A DNA stretch of 64,000 bases from Azophilus sp963663395 (GTDB taxonomy: Bacteria; Pseudomonadota; Gammaproteobacteria; Pseudomonadales; Azotimanducaceae). Both the position numbers and the translations under genes were made by a program. Position 1 is the stretch's first letter. Each line of letters begins with the position of its first letter. This document shows, in pieces, positions 26,862-36,473 of the stretch. The stretch covers positions 3,596,001 through 3,660,000 of the forward strand of contig OY760226.1 of assembly GCA_963663395.1 (NCBI GenBank). The letters are read 5' to 3'. The notes under the pieces are model-generated. The model searched no databases, was not told the DNA's origin, and saw nothing but the letters and a program-made list of their open reading frames with translations.

Positions 26862-28238
26862 CTACGGCAGCAGCGCGGAAGCTTCCCTCACGTCCTGAAC
26901 GACATCCAGGCGCAACAGCGAGTCGATCAACCGGTCGATCTGTTGTTCCGGTATCGGGTGCCTGGCGTATTGCAGGCAATCCTTGAATTTCGCAATGACG
27001 TCTTCCTCGGACATCGGGTTGTTCGGGTGCCCGAAAACGATGTTGAGTCGATCGGAGAAAGCCTGTCCGTCCTTCGTCTGGACTTCAACGATGGCCGGTG
27101 TGATCTCGGCAGCGGGGCCAAGGTCGTCACTGACCCGATATTGCACGCGGCGAATGGCGGCCAGCACATCGCGACTCCGCAGATTCGCCGGGAGAAAATC
27201 CGCGATCCGGGGCGTTTTGATTACGCCAACGGCAACCGTAAAGAAGAGCGAAAATTTTGCTTGAATGCTCATGGTCGGCGCCCTCTTTTCAACCTCGGGT
27301 TCGCAGAACAGGTCTCGCGTTCCCTCAGAGACGACCAGCGTGATCTGCCTGATGTTCGCCGGCACGATGCTGTTCTGAGCGAGAATCCTGCGGGTTGCCT
27401 CCACGTAGCCGTGGGTCAGGCGGCAACAGGGCCAGGGCTTTAGGCTGACCCCGGCGTGGCGGTACTCCTCCCCCAATCCCGACAGCAGCCGTTCCGCATC
27501 AAAGCGGTTGTCGTAGTAGTTTTCAAAAAAAAGCTCAATCCCGTTGCGGCATGCCTTGACGCCACTCCCGGCCAACAACGCGCACAACACCCCCTCCTTG
27601 TTGATGAAACCGTCCCGAATCGCCCGCAACTCCGACTCCGGCGCCGCGACGGCATCGAGTTGTCCGTGACAGCGGTGCAATGCAAGGCCGAGCGCATTGA
27701 TCAACTGGCCTTCGCTCAGGCGCAGCAGCTTGCCGGCGGCAGCGGTCGCGGAGAAGACCCCGAAATTGCTGATCGGAAACCAGCGGTGATCGACGCCGAG
27801 CTTGCCGGTGGGGGATGCGGACAGGCGCGCGCCCAGATCACTGCCGAGGGCAACCGCGGTGATAAACTCCCTGCCGCTCACGTTGCCCAGGCGCTCGGCA
27901 ACGGCGAGCGCCGCTGGAACGGTTTGTGCCGACGGATGATGACCCAGGTCGTCGATTGTGTCGTCGTAGTCCAGGACGTGGGCGAAGGAGCCGTTGAGAT
28001 AGGCAGCCATGATGGCGGAGCCTTTCTTACCCAGCCCGATCATCGTCGACTGGCCCGGGCCGCTCTCTTGCGTCACGATTTCCGCCAGGCGTTCGCAGGT
28101 CGGGTCCAGGCTGGAGGGCGGCACCATGACGCCGAGCGTGTCCAGAATGCTGAGCCTCGTTTTTTCCCGAACGTCGACCGGGATGCTGTCGTAATCGGTC
28201 GCAGCAATGGAACGCGCTATCGTCTCAGTCAGATGCAA
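26862..28238 (-). CDS. MmgE/PrpD family protein
   Basis: A 458-residue member of the MmgE/PrpD family, which includes 2-methylcitrate dehydratase, cis-aconitate decarboxylase and iminodisuccinate epimerase. The N-terminal helical domain has REKTRLSILDTLGVMV and LNGSFAHVLDYDDTIDDLGH, the DDT/H-type active-site segment. It continues with HPSAQTVPAALAVAERLG and GVSLKPWPCCRLTHGY. Its start overlaps the stop of the fused CoA-transferase upstream by 10 bases, so the two are co-translated. That pairing suggests dehydration or isomerisation of the CoA-transferase product or a related acid. Confidence 0.88.
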   Translation of the reverse strand: MHLTETIARSIAATDYDSIPVDVREKTRLSILDTLGVMVPPSSLDPTCERLAEIVTQESGPGQSTMIGLGKKGSAIMAAYLNGSFAHVLDYDDTIDDLGHHPSAQTVPAALAVAERLGNVSGREFITAVALGSDLGARLSASPTGKLGVDHRWFPISNFGVFSATAAAGKLLRLSEGQLINALGLALHRCHGQLDAVAAPESELRAIRDGFINKEGVLCALLAGSGVKACRNGIELFFENYYDNRFDAERLLSGLGEEYRHAGVSLKPWPCCRLTHGYVEATRRILAQNSIVPANIRQITLVVSEGTRDLFCEPEVEKRAPTMSIQAKFSLFFTVAVGVIKTPRIADFLPANLRSRDVLAAIRRVQYRVSDDLGPAAEITPAIVEVQTKDGQAFSDRLNIVFGHPNNPMSEEDVIAKFKDCLQYARHPIPEQQIDRLIDSLLRLDVVQDVREASALLP

Positions 28239-30541
28239 CTGTCATCCCCCTCAGTCTTGCGCCAGACTTCCGCGACCGCCGCTGAGTCAATTTCGTACTC
28301 ACCTGGCGGCGTACCGTCGCGCCGTCGTGTACCGCGCCAATCGGTAAAACCGCCGATGAGGCGCAGCCGCCCCACGCTGGCCGAGTGGACCACCTTCGTG
28401 TAACGCTGTTCACAAAGAAACGGGTCGTCGAACTCCACGCGTTCAAGTACCTGACAGGCCGGAACACCCCCCGCGGCCAGCGCGATAACCCAATCCTCTA
28501 CCGTCCTGCCCGACACAACCTGAGCCATCGCCGCCGCAAGCGCCGCATCACCGGCGCCGGCAAGGTCGGCCAGCCCCAGGATGTCGAGTAACGTCTCGCG
28601 CTGCTCCCGGGTACGCGCCGATATCGCCATCCACCGGTCTTGCGCGCGATAGTAGCGCCGGCAAGCATCGGGGCCGGGATGATCCATGCCGCCGAGAGCC
28701 CGCCCCGGACGGCCCGGATACCTGGTCAGCTCACCGCTTTGCAGCAACGTCGAAACTGCCGCGAGCGAGGTGAATACGCGTTGCGCAACACCTCTGGTCT
28801 CGCGTACGTAAAGCGCCGCCAGGGTCCCGAGGGCGCCGACGGCGCCAGTAGTGACATCGTGTACCGGAGCGCCGGCCGTAATCGGCCGACCCTCCCCGCC
28901 CTGCACCGAGGCAAGCCCGCTGAGGGTCTGCAGCAGCGGATCGAATCCCGGAAACTCGGCCCACGCCCCCGTCTGCCCGAACGCGGTGACCGAGCAACGA
29001 ATGAGATTCGCGTTTGCGCGCGCGTACACTACGGGCTGCAACCGAAGACGTGCGAGACTGGCAGGGAGCAGGTTGTCAACGGCCGCATCGGCGCGCGCGA
29101 TCAGCTCGAGAAATACTTCCCGTTCACCGGCATCGCGAAGGTTGAGCCTGACCGCTTTCTTGTGTTCGTTGACGATGGCGTATGGGGCGGTAAACACGCT
29201 GTACGGGTCTCCCGCGGGGCTCTCCACCTTGATGACTTCCGCACCGTGAGTGCCCAACAGGCTCGACACGAATGGCCCGGCAAGAAACGTCGAAGAATCG
29301 ACCACTTTCAGGCCCGTGAGCGGCAGAACCCCTGGCTCCGGCCGCTTTCCCCCGGGTTTGGGGGGCGCCGCGCCCTTCCACAGGTCACGCATGTCGGCGA
29401 GGTCTCCCGGCACGGGAACCGGGCCCGCCCGTTCCGGGGTCTGCTCCATGTCCACGGCAACTCCCGGCATGACAAGCTCGCCCACCAATGCGTGCGCCAC
29501 CCGTACCGGCGGACAGGCACCCGCGATCACCTCGCCTTCCAGCCAGGCATCGGGAGCCAGGACCGGCGCCGCGGGCACATCGGCTGCCCGAAACGCCTCC
29601 AGCCAATGCGCTGCCGTTCGCGACCTGAAGACGGGTTCCAACTCGGCGGCCACCCGGCTCGCGATCTCCGGGCGCATGATGTTCGTGAAGTCGCCGGCCA
29701 CATCTTCCCGGGCCATCACATCCACCCGGTCGAGCACATCGAGCGCCCGGAAGAACAGCTCCGGAGACAGCGCGCCGAGAAATATCCAGCGCTCGTTACT
29801 ACATTGATACAGGCGGAACTGGCACCCTCCGCCGATCAGCTTGCCGGAGGAAACGATGGGCGGGCCGTCGATGGAAGCGGTCATGAGCGTGCACAGCGCC
29901 GCCCCTGCGGCCTGCAGGCCGGTGACCACGGCAGAGCGCCCCCAGCCATCGCGGGCTCTCGCGAACAGCCCGGCCGCCGCGGCCGACGCTGCCATGGCGC
30001 CGTGCAGGTGCAGGCGTGTCGGTACCACGGATGCCACCGGCCGCTCCTCGGTGGCGGGGTGATGGGCGGCGAATCCGGAGACCGCATCGAGCAACAATTC
30101 ATCGTGCGGCAGGTGGCTCCAGCGGCCGCCCGCCGAGATGGGTGGCATCCATACGTGCACGAGCGCCGGGGCCGCCGTTGCCAATGTTGCGGCATCCAGG
30201 CCGTTGCGCTCGAGACACCCCGGATGCGTGTCTGCCAGCAGGACGTCCGCGCGCTCCGCCAAGCGGCGTAGTTCAAGGGCATGCTGGGATGGGTCGTCCA
30301 ATGGGCCGAACAGCACCTTGCCCCGATTCCAGCAAAGAAATCCCGGCATCGCTTCATCACCGATGCGAGGGGTGCCCCCTCGCGCTCCCCGGCTGAGGGC
30401 TCCATCGAGCGGTTGTGCCGATACCGGCCTGACGACCTCGGCTCCCAGATCGGCGAGCAGCATGCCTGCGGTCTGTCCGGCGATGCCGGTGCTGAGTTCC
30501 AGTACGCGAATGCCGGTCAGGGGCGGCGGTGCCGTTTTCAT
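28229..30541 (-). CDS. Double-length (fused) class III CoA-transferase
   Basis: A 770-residue fusion of two CaiB/BaiF-like units. The first starts PLTGIRVLELSTGIAGQTAG; the second starts at about residue 406 with LPLTGLKVVDSSTFLAGPFV. In the second half PVHDVTTGA places Asp562 at the nucleophile position. In the first half the aligned segment VVPTRLHLHG has Leu177 instead, so only one half looks catalytic. Family enzymes form interlocked dimers; a fusion could make the dimer internal. The ATG at 30541 begins the homology although the frame is open further upstream. It overlaps MmgE/PrpD by 10 bases. Confidence 0.85.
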   Translation of the reverse strand: MKTAPPPLTGIRVLELSTGIAGQTAGMLLADLGAEVVRPVSAQPLDGALSRGARGGTPRIGDEAMPGFLCWNRGKVLFGPLDDPSQHALELRRLAERADVLLADTHPGCLERNGLDAATLATAAPALVHVWMPPISAGGRWSHLPHDELLLDAVSGFAAHHPATEERPVASVVPTRLHLHGAMAASAAAAGLFARARDGWGRSAVVTGLQAAGAALCTLMTASIDGPPIVSSGKLIGGGCQFRLYQCSNERWIFLGALSPELFFRALDVLDRVDVMAREDVAGDFTNIMRPEIASRVAAELEPVFRSRTAAHWLEAFRAADVPAAPVLAPDAWLEGEVIAGACPPVRVAHALVGELVMPGVAVDMEQTPERAGPVPVPGDLADMRDLWKGAAPPKPGGKRPEPGVLPLTGLKVVDSSTFLAGPFVSSLLGTHGAEVIKVESPAGDPYSVFTAPYAIVNEHKKAVRLNLRDAGEREVFLELIARADAAVDNLLPASLARLRLQPVVYARANANLIRCSVTAFGQTGAWAEFPGFDPLLQTLSGLASVQGGEGRPITAGAPVHDVTTGAVGALGTLAALYVRETRGVAQRVFTSLAAVSTLLQSGELTRYPGRPGRALGGMDHPGPDACRRYYRAQDRWMAISARTREQRETLLDILGLADLAGAGDAALAAAMAQVVSGRTVEDWVIALAAGGVPACQVLERVEFDDPFLCEQRYTKVVHSASVGRLRLIGGFTDWRGTRRRDGTPPGEYEIDSAAVAEVWRKTEGDDSCI

Positions 30542-30552
30542 GGCATGCGAGT

Positions 30553-30717
30553 CTAGCAGCCCGTGGCAAAAGTCCGGCGTAGCACCGAGAGCGCCGATGC
30601 GCCCGCCTGGCAAGGCGCGAGGAGCGAGAATATCGGGCATATTTGAGCGACGAGCAACGCAGTCAGGCGGGCGCAGCGGCGTTCGAATGCCGGCGGACTT
30701 TTGCCACGGGCTGCTAG
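30553..30717. repeat. 165-bp palindromic element with terminal inverted repeats
   Basis: Perfect 24-bp terminal inverted repeats at 30553-30576 (CTAGCAGCCCGTGGC...) and 30694-30717 enclose about 117 bp. Within it a second pair, GCGCCCGCCTG and CAGGCGGGCGC, is nearly palindromic too. The whole element could fold into a long hairpin. It has no coding capacity. It lies just upstream of the fused CoA-transferase start and fills most of the 271-bp gap to the LLM gene. It resembles MITE/REP-type intergenic repeats and differs in sequence from the repeat at 16.8 and 22.5 kb. Confidence 0.8.
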
Positions 30718-30812
30718 CATCGGTCGAGTCGACGGCTTCAGTGCCGCTTGATGATCGGGGCACATTGCCGTAGAAGCTTAAATCGCCATCCGACTGCAGG
30801 GGTGAACGGGGA

Positions 30813-31835
30813 ATGACGACCTTTGGAATAGCCAGCAAGCCCGAGCGCAAGGACGAGTTCATTCGTTGGGTCACCGAGGCCGAACAAGCCGGTTTCGGCC
30901 TGGTCTGTACCGGAGATTCGCCGGCGCTGCTGCGCGATCAGTACGTGGCCCTGACGCTGCTGGCCCTCAATACCACGCATTGCAAGATCGGCAGCTTCAT
31001 CACCAACCCGGTGTCCCGGCATCCCACCATCACGGCAGGTGCGAGCAGCACCCTCAACGAGCTCTCGGGGGGCCGCTTCCGCATCGGCATCAGCACCGGC
31101 GACAGCGGCATTCTGAACCTGGGCCTGAAGCGGGCGACGCTGGCCCGGCTCGAAGAGTACGTGGTGACCATGCAGAGGCTGTGGCGCGATTCCGAAGCCC
31201 CGTACAGGGGCGGAACCGCGCGCCTGGTGTGGACCGACGAACCGGTGCCCATCTACCTGGCGGCCGGCGGCCCCAGGGCCCTGGAACTGGCCGGCCGCAT
31301 CGCCGACGGGGTCTATGTGACCCTGGGGCTCGCGCCCGAAGCCATCGACGGCGCCCTGCGCCACCTGGAAATCGGGGCCGGGCAGTCGGGCCGCACACTC
31401 GACGATCTCGACATCTGGTGGCATGTACGCGCCAACATCGACGACGACTACGAGACCGCGGTGCGCGGTTGCCTGTCACTGCTCGGCGGTATCGCGCACC
31501 ATACGTTTCAGGCCGGCGTGGAAGGTAAGTTCCTGCCCCGAAGGTACCAGGCGCCCATAGCTGACTTGGCCCGCCAATACAATTCCCAGCAGCACACGCG
31601 CATTGGCGGCGACGACGGCCTCAATGCCAACGAGCGACTGGTGGTGGACCTCGGTCTGAAGGATTTTCTTTGCGAGAACTTCGCGTTCGTGGGAACACCA
31701 TCCGACTGGATTTCCAAAGCGAGGGAACTGCACGGCCGCGGTGTCACCCAGATCGCTTTCGCCGTCGTGGTGCCTGACATCCATGCCTTCATCAAACAGG
31801 TGGGCGATGAGGTGATCCCGCACCTGCCCGGCTAG
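30813..31835 (+). CDS. LLM-class (luciferase-like) flavin oxidoreductase
   Basis: A 340-residue bacterial-luciferase-fold TIM barrel. It has EAEQAGFGLVCTGDSPALLR near the start, the KIGSFITNPVSRHP strand, LSGGRFRIGISTGDSG and VPIYLAAGGPRALELAGR, the standard blocks of the N5,N10-methylenetetrahydromethanopterin reductase-like group. These enzymes use FMNH2 or F420H2 to oxidise or reduce organic substrates. Which cofactor is used cannot be read directly. It diverges from the fused CoA-transferase, with the palindromic element between them, and converges with a second LLM gene. Confidence 0.88.
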   Translation: MTTFGIASKPERKDEFIRWVTEAEQAGFGLVCTGDSPALLRDQYVALTLLALNTTHCKIGSFITNPVSRHPTITAGASSTLNELSGGRFRIGISTGDSGILNLGLKRATLARLEEYVVTMQRLWRDSEAPYRGGTARLVWTDEPVPIYLAAGGPRALELAGRIADGVYVTLGLAPEAIDGALRHLEIGAGQSGRTLDDLDIWWHVRANIDDDYETAVRGCLSLLGGIAHHTFQAGVEGKFLPRRYQAPIADLARQYNSQQHTRIGGDDGLNANERLVVDLGLKDFLCENFAFVGTPSDWISKARELHGRGVTQIAFAVVVPDIHAFIKQVGDEVIPHLPG

Positions 31836-31856
31836 TCGGAAAGCGGAAGCGGGCCG

Positions 31857-32603
31857 TCAGGCCAGTGCGCGCACCCGTTCCGGATCCGGGGCCCCGGGCA
31901 TGAACATGATCACCGCGTCATCGAACCCGTAGTCCGCGTATTGCTGCAGGCGCGCGCGCAGTTTGCCGAGATCGCTGTCGGGGTCGACGATGATGGTGGT
32001 CACGACGGCGCGCCGCCCTCCGGCCGCTCGGTATCGCTTGAGCCGGGTCTTGAGCCGCTCTGCCTGTTGGAAACGCGCGGAAGCGATCCAGCCATCGAAT
32101 TCGCGCGCCGCTCGCTCGATTTCGCCGCCCCAGGTGCCGTAGAAGATCGGCGGCGATGGCCGCGGAATCGGATTGAGCGAGATCTCGCCCCACTCCCCAG
32201 TGCAAAGTAGGCCGCGCAGCGGCGCCAGATTGCGATGCAGCGAATCGAGCCTTTTGGTGTAGTCCCGCCCCAGCGCCGCGAAGTCGGGCTCGGATGAACC
32301 GGCCCCCACCCCCACAATCAGCCGGTCGCCGCACACCTCGACCAGTGAAAGCACGCGATGCGCCAATTCCACCGGGTGATGCAGGGGTACCTGGATGATG
32401 CCGGTGCCAAGTTCGACGTTTCGCGTTACCGTCGCTGCCACGGACAACGCGACGAACGGGTCGACCATGAACACCCCGCGCCCGATCGAACTCGCCGCCC
32501 ACAGGCTGGTGAAACCCGCATCCTCGTAGCGGCGCGCCCGGTCGGCGAGCGGCCGTTCCTGCTGCGCCGGCGAGAACGGGGCCAGCACCGCGCCAAGTCT
32601 CAT
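31857..32603 (-). CDS. Short LLM-class flavin oxidoreductase
   Basis: A 248-residue member of the luciferase-like superfamily, shorter than the usual 280-350. Typical segments are YEDAGFTSLWAASSIGRG, VELGTGIIQVPLHHPVELAH, GDRLIVGVGAGSSEPDF and PIFYGTWGGEIERAAREFDG. The final barrel strands appear reduced. It ends only 21 bp from the converging LLM gene at 30813, so two members lie back to back. FMN or F420 dependence is unknown; the reaction is probably oxidation of a hydrophobic substrate, by context. Confidence 0.82.
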   Translation of the reverse strand: MRLGAVLAPFSPAQQERPLADRARRYEDAGFTSLWAASSIGRGVFMVDPFVALSVAATVTRNVELGTGIIQVPLHHPVELAHRVLSLVEVCGDRLIVGVGAGSSEPDFAALGRDYTKRLDSLHRNLAPLRGLLCTGEWGEISLNPIPRPSPPIFYGTWGGEIERAAREFDGWIASARFQQAERLKTRLKRYRAAGGRRAVVTTIIVDPDSDLGKLRARLQQYADYGFDDAVIMFMPGAPDPERVRALA

Positions 32604-32711
32604 TGCTCGTCCTCCAGTTCTTCCGGTTGCGCAAACTCATCGTTAGTATGCGCGAACGCCCCGCCGACAACGACACCAATCCGGGATAGCGCAACACGCG
32701 ACCAGACGACC

Positions 32712-34052
32712 GTGCGGCTCAGCAACACCAAATTGGCGGCTTACTCCCTGCCGGCACTGCCCATCGCTGCCTTCGCGACGCCGCTGGCCATCTACGCACC
32801 GCCGTTCTACGCCACCGACATGGGTCTCGGGCTCGCCGCCGTCGGCACCATCTTCATGGTGGCTCGGTTCTGGGACCTGTTTACCGATCCGGTGATGGGG
32901 GTGCTGTCCGACAAGCTGCCGTCGCGATGGGGCCGCCGGCGCCACTGGATGGTCATCGCCATCCCCATCCTCATGCTCTCCACCGTACTGGTCATGTTTC
33001 CCAACTGGTTCCCCCAGGCGCACGGCAGCGTCGCCTACCTGTTGATCACCTTGCTGCTGTTGTACGTGGGCTACACGCTGCTGACCATCTCCCACATCGC
33101 CTGGGGCGCGGAACTCACAGACGACTATCACGAGCGCTCGCGCGTCCAGGGATGGCGTGAGTTCGCACACCTCGGATCCATGACGCTGGTGCTGATGATT
33201 CCCGCGGTGCTCGAGCAGACCGGTCAAGCCCTGTCGAGCGTGGTGAAGATGAATGCCATGGGCTGGTACGTGCTGGCACTCACCCCCATTGCCATTTTCA
33301 TCGCCGTGCGCTTTGTCGGCGAGCGCCCCGTAAAGCGCGCGCCCAATCCACTAGGCTTCACGGCCGCGTTCAGGGTGCTGGCGCAGAACCCGTTCCTGCG
33401 CCGCGTGGTGATCGCCGACCTGTTCATTCACCTGCCGAGCTCCGTACGCGCCTCCGTGTTCATCTTCTATGTGGCCGCCATCATTGAAATGCCGGAGTGG
33501 TCGGCGGTCATCATGCTGTCCTATTTCGCTGCCGGGCCTATCGCCGTGCCGCTCTGGGTGAAAATTTCAAAACATCTGAGCAAGCACAAGGCCGCGGCGC
33601 TGGGTGTGTTCCTGCACGTGGCGGTAACCATCTCGTACCTGCTTCCGGGAAAGGGCGATGCCCTGCTGTTCGCCGGCCTGTTTTTCATGTCGGGCATCGT
33701 TTACGCGGGCGTACCCTTCCTGATCCGCTCCATGGTCGCAGACATCGTCGACTACGACCGATTGCAGACCGGCCAGGACCGGACCGGCCTGTTCTACGCC
33801 ACCGTCACCACCACCATGAAGGTTGGCGGGGCGCTCGGCATCGGGCTCGGCTACCCGCTGCTGGCGCTGATCGGATTCAATCCGTCGGGGCCCAACGAGC
33901 AGGCGCAACTGGACGGGCTGCGCTACGTGTACGCGTTCCTACCCGCCGTCTCCGAGCTGCTGGTGGTTTATCTGCTCTATCGCTTTCCGCTCGATGAGGC
34001 CATGCAGAAGCGTCTGCGGGAGCAACTGGCTGCACGCGACGCGAGCCGATAG
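32712..34052 (+). CDS. GPH/MelB-like MFS transporter (MFS_2)
   Basis: A 446-residue, 12-helix transporter. The segments DLFTDPVMGVLSDKLPSRWG and RRRHWMVIAIPIL are the GPH (glycoside-pentoside-hexuronide:cation symporter) loop signature. The C-half has VDYDRLQTGQDRTGLFYATV, again typical. Family members import sugars or, in degraders, sulfonated or terpenoid-type compounds with cations. The GTG at 32712 is the likely start, as nothing upstream matches; no strong RBS is seen, so the exact start is uncertain. The dehydrogenase pair follows after 35 bp, suggesting uptake and degradation are co-expressed. Confidence 0.87.
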   Translation: MRLSNTKLAAYSLPALPIAAFATPLAIYAPPFYATDMGLGLAAVGTIFMVARFWDLFTDPVMGVLSDKLPSRWGRRRHWMVIAIPILMLSTVLVMFPNWFPQAHGSVAYLLITLLLLYVGYTLLTISHIAWGAELTDDYHERSRVQGWREFAHLGSMTLVLMIPAVLEQTGQALSSVVKMNAMGWYVLALTPIAIFIAVRFVGERPVKRAPNPLGFTAAFRVLAQNPFLRRVVIADLFIHLPSSVRASVFIFYVAAIIEMPEWSAVIMLSYFAAGPIAVPLWVKISKHLSKHKAAALGVFLHVAVTISYLLPGKGDALLFAGLFFMSGIVYAGVPFLIRSMVADIVDYDRLQTGQDRTGLFYATVTTTMKVGGALGIGLGYPLLALIGFNPSGPNEQAQLDGLRYVYAFLPAVSELLVVYLLYRFPLDEAMQKRLREQLAARDASR

Positions 34053-34087
34053 GATTTCCGTTTCAACCGGGCCGTCGAGGACAGACA

Positions 34088-35224
34088 TTGACCTTCACGC
34101 CAACCGAAGAACAGGTGCTGCTGCGCGACCAGGTGCACGCGCTCTGCGAAGAGCAGGCGCCGCCGCAGACTTTGCGTGAACTCATCACCGACAACGTGCC
34201 CTGGCACCGGGAACTGTGGGGCGTCATGGGGGAGCTTGGCCTGCTCGGCGCAGCGATTCCCCAATCCTGCGGCGGGGTGGGGCTGGGGCCTGGGGAACTC
34301 GCAGTCATCAACCGGGAACTCGGGCGTGCGGTAGCCCCGGTGCCGTTCTTTTCATCGTCCTGCATGGCAGCGGAAGCCATCCGGCTCGCCGGCACTACCG
34401 AGCAGCAGGCCCGCTGGCTGCCGGGCCTGGCTACGGGCGAGCGCGTTGCCACCTTTGCCTGGGCCGAGCCATCCGCCACCCTGACGGCGCGACCGCTTGC
34501 CACGAGCATCACCGGGGCGAGAATTCGCGGCACCAAAACGCCGGTGCCGGATGCCGGGATTGCCGAGCTTTGCGTGGTGCTGGCAGACCGGGGTGGGGAG
34601 GACTGCCTGGCCGTGGTCGAACTCGACCAGGGGGGAGTGCAGCGAAAGCCGCTGAACGGCTTTGACCAACTGCGTCACCATGCAGCCATCGATTTTCACG
34701 ATGCCCGCTGTGAAGCCCTCGATGCCGCGAGCGGCGGCGCGTTGACCCGGACACTGTTCGATGAATTCGCCACGCTGCTCGCCTTCGAGCAGGTGGGCGG
34801 GGCCGAAGCCGCGCTGCACATGGCCCGGGACTACACGCTGGAACGCTACATATTCGGCCGCAAGCTGGGCTCCTACCAGGCAGTGAAGCACAAGCTGGCC
34901 GACATTCTGGCGGCGCTGGAGCTGGCGCACGCCAACGCCCTCTGCGCCCTCGAATCTCTTGCGGTGGAATCGCTGGCAAAGGACCAGCCCGACAGCCACA
35001 CCGCAGCGGCCACTGCGCGCATCGGCGCGACCGAGGTCTACGAGTCCGCGGCACGCGAGAACCTGCAACTGCACGGCGGTATCGGCTTCACCTGGGAAGC
35101 CGATTGCCATTTCCACTACCGCCGGGCGCGCCTGCTGGCACTGAGCCTGGGCAGCGTCGAGGTGTGGACCGACATGTTGATCGATGCACTCGCCGGTACG
35201 GCGAGCCATCCGCAAGCCGCCTGA
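34088..35224 (+). CDS. Acyl-CoA dehydrogenase, small/FadE-type subunit (pair A)
   Basis: A 378-residue acyl-CoA dehydrogenase-fold protein from a TTG start. It has the N-terminal helical domain (WGVMGELGLLGAAIPQSCGG), a divergent middle domain, and the C-terminal LQLHGGIGFTWEADCHFHYR motif. This architecture matches one subunit of alpha2beta2 acyl-CoA dehydrogenases used in actinobacterial and proteobacterial sterol degradation, where the FAD sites are shared between unlike subunits. The next gene, 17 bp downstream, is the matching partner. The oxidised bond is expected to be alpha-beta in a CoA thioester. Confidence 0.87.
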   Translation: MTFTPTEEQVLLRDQVHALCEEQAPPQTLRELITDNVPWHRELWGVMGELGLLGAAIPQSCGGVGLGPGELAVINRELGRAVAPVPFFSSSCMAAEAIRLAGTTEQQARWLPGLATGERVATFAWAEPSATLTARPLATSITGARIRGTKTPVPDAGIAELCVVLADRGGEDCLAVVELDQGGVQRKPLNGFDQLRHHAAIDFHDARCEALDAASGGALTRTLFDEFATLLAFEQVGGAEAALHMARDYTLERYIFGRKLGSYQAVKHKLADILAALELAHANALCALESLAVESLAKDQPDSHTAAATARIGATEVYESAARENLQLHGGIGFTWEADCHFHYRRARLLALSLGSVEVWTDMLIDALAGTASHPQAA

Positions 35225-35241
35225 AAGGCCCGGGACACCCG

Positions 35242-36456
35242 ATGAGCGAACAGGCACGAGACGACGGGTACCGCAAACAGGTTAGGGAGTGGCTTGCCGA
35301 AAACGCCGCCGAGTACACCGAACCCCGAGAGTATTCCGAAACGGAGCTGGTGGCGCGCAGCAAGGCGTGGATCCGCAGGAAACACGATGCCGGCTACTCG
35401 GCGATCGCGGAACCCGTCGCAGCCGGCGGCGCCGGTGGAACGGCCCGGCAGGCAGCCGTTTTCGCCCGGGAGGAAGCCCGCTATCACACGCCGATCTTTA
35501 CCGGGGTGGGCATCGGCTTCGACATGACCATGGCGGCGGTGAAGCGTCATGGCACGCCGCAGCAGTACGACCATTTCGGTACCCTCACCCATCGGGGCGA
35601 CATCACCTGGTGTCAACTCTTCTCCGAGCCGTCCGCCGGGTCGGACCTGGCGGCGCTGCGAACGCGGGCGGTCAAGGACGGCGACAACTGGGTGGTCAAC
35701 GGGCAGAAGGTCTGGTCGAGCTGGGCGCACCACGCCGACTGGGGCATCCTTATCGCGCGCACCGATCCCGCCGTGGCGAAGCACAACGGCCTGACCTTCT
35801 TCCTGGTGGACATGAAAAGCCCCGGCATCGAGGTGCGCCCCATCCGGCAGATCACGGGCAAATCCGACTTCAACGAAACATTCCTCACCGACGTGGTCAT
35901 CCCCGATGCCAACCGCGTCGGCGCCGAAGGCGAAGGTTGGGCCTGCTGCATGACGGTACTCGCCACGGAGCGCAATCGCACCCGCACCGCCCGCGCGGGC
36001 GGGGACCGGTCCGGTTCGGTGCTGTCGTTGATTCAACAGGCCGCGGCAACGCCACGGCAGGGCGGCAGTGCACTCGACAGCCCGGCGGTGCGCGCCAAGC
36101 TCGCCCGCTGGTACGTGCGCGAGCAGGGCCTGAAAAACTTCGGCCGGCGCCTGGATGAGCAGGCTCGGTCCGGCGATGGCCTTCCCGCCACCGTCGCGCT
36201 GGTAAAGCTTGTATCCGCCACCCTTTTACAGGAAACGCATGCGTTCCTGATGGACCTCGACGAGTTCGAGGGCACCTTCAGCAGCGACGAAACGGATCGC
36301 GAAGAGGTTTTCTACCAGTACCTGTGGTCATCGGCCATGCGCATCGCCGGAGGCGCCGACGAAGTGCTGCGCAACCAGCTCGCCGAGCGCGCGCTGGGCA
36401 TGCCCGGAGAGATGCGCGCCGACAAGGGCGTGCCGTTCAACGAGCTGCCCGGATAA
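35242..36456 (+). CDS. Acyl-CoA dehydrogenase, large subunit (pair A)
   Basis: A 404-residue acyl-CoA dehydrogenase. The central FAD/substrate block is intact: WCQLFSEPSAGSDLAALRTR, NGQKVWSSWAHHADWGI, FLVDMKSPGIEVRPIRQITG and SDFNETFLTDVVIP. The end has AGGADEVLRNQLAERALGMP, a variant of the RNIxxERxLGLP tail. The ATG at 35242 fits the homology start. With the preceding gene it probably forms a heterotetramer. Unlike many members it has a truncated N-terminus with ARSKAWIRRKHDAGYSAIAE. Confidence 0.9.
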   Translation: MSEQARDDGYRKQVREWLAENAAEYTEPREYSETELVARSKAWIRRKHDAGYSAIAEPVAAGGAGGTARQAAVFAREEARYHTPIFTGVGIGFDMTMAAVKRHGTPQQYDHFGTLTHRGDITWCQLFSEPSAGSDLAALRTRAVKDGDNWVVNGQKVWSSWAHHADWGILIARTDPAVAKHNGLTFFLVDMKSPGIEVRPIRQITGKSDFNETFLTDVVIPDANRVGAEGEGWACCMTVLATERNRTRTARAGGDRSGSVLSLIQQAAATPRQGGSALDSPAVRAKLARWYVREQGLKNFGRRLDEQARSGDGLPATVALVKLVSATLLQETHAFLMDLDEFEGTFSSDETDREEVFYQYLWSSAMRIAGGADEVLRNQLAERALGMPGEMRADKGVPFNELPG

Positions 36457-36473
36457 GTTGACTCTGACCCCAT

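Noticed and set aside
28640..30271. 543-codon plus-strand frame opposite the fused CoA-transferase
   Set aside because: It is an antisense shadow; the minus strand carries two complete CoA-transferase domains.
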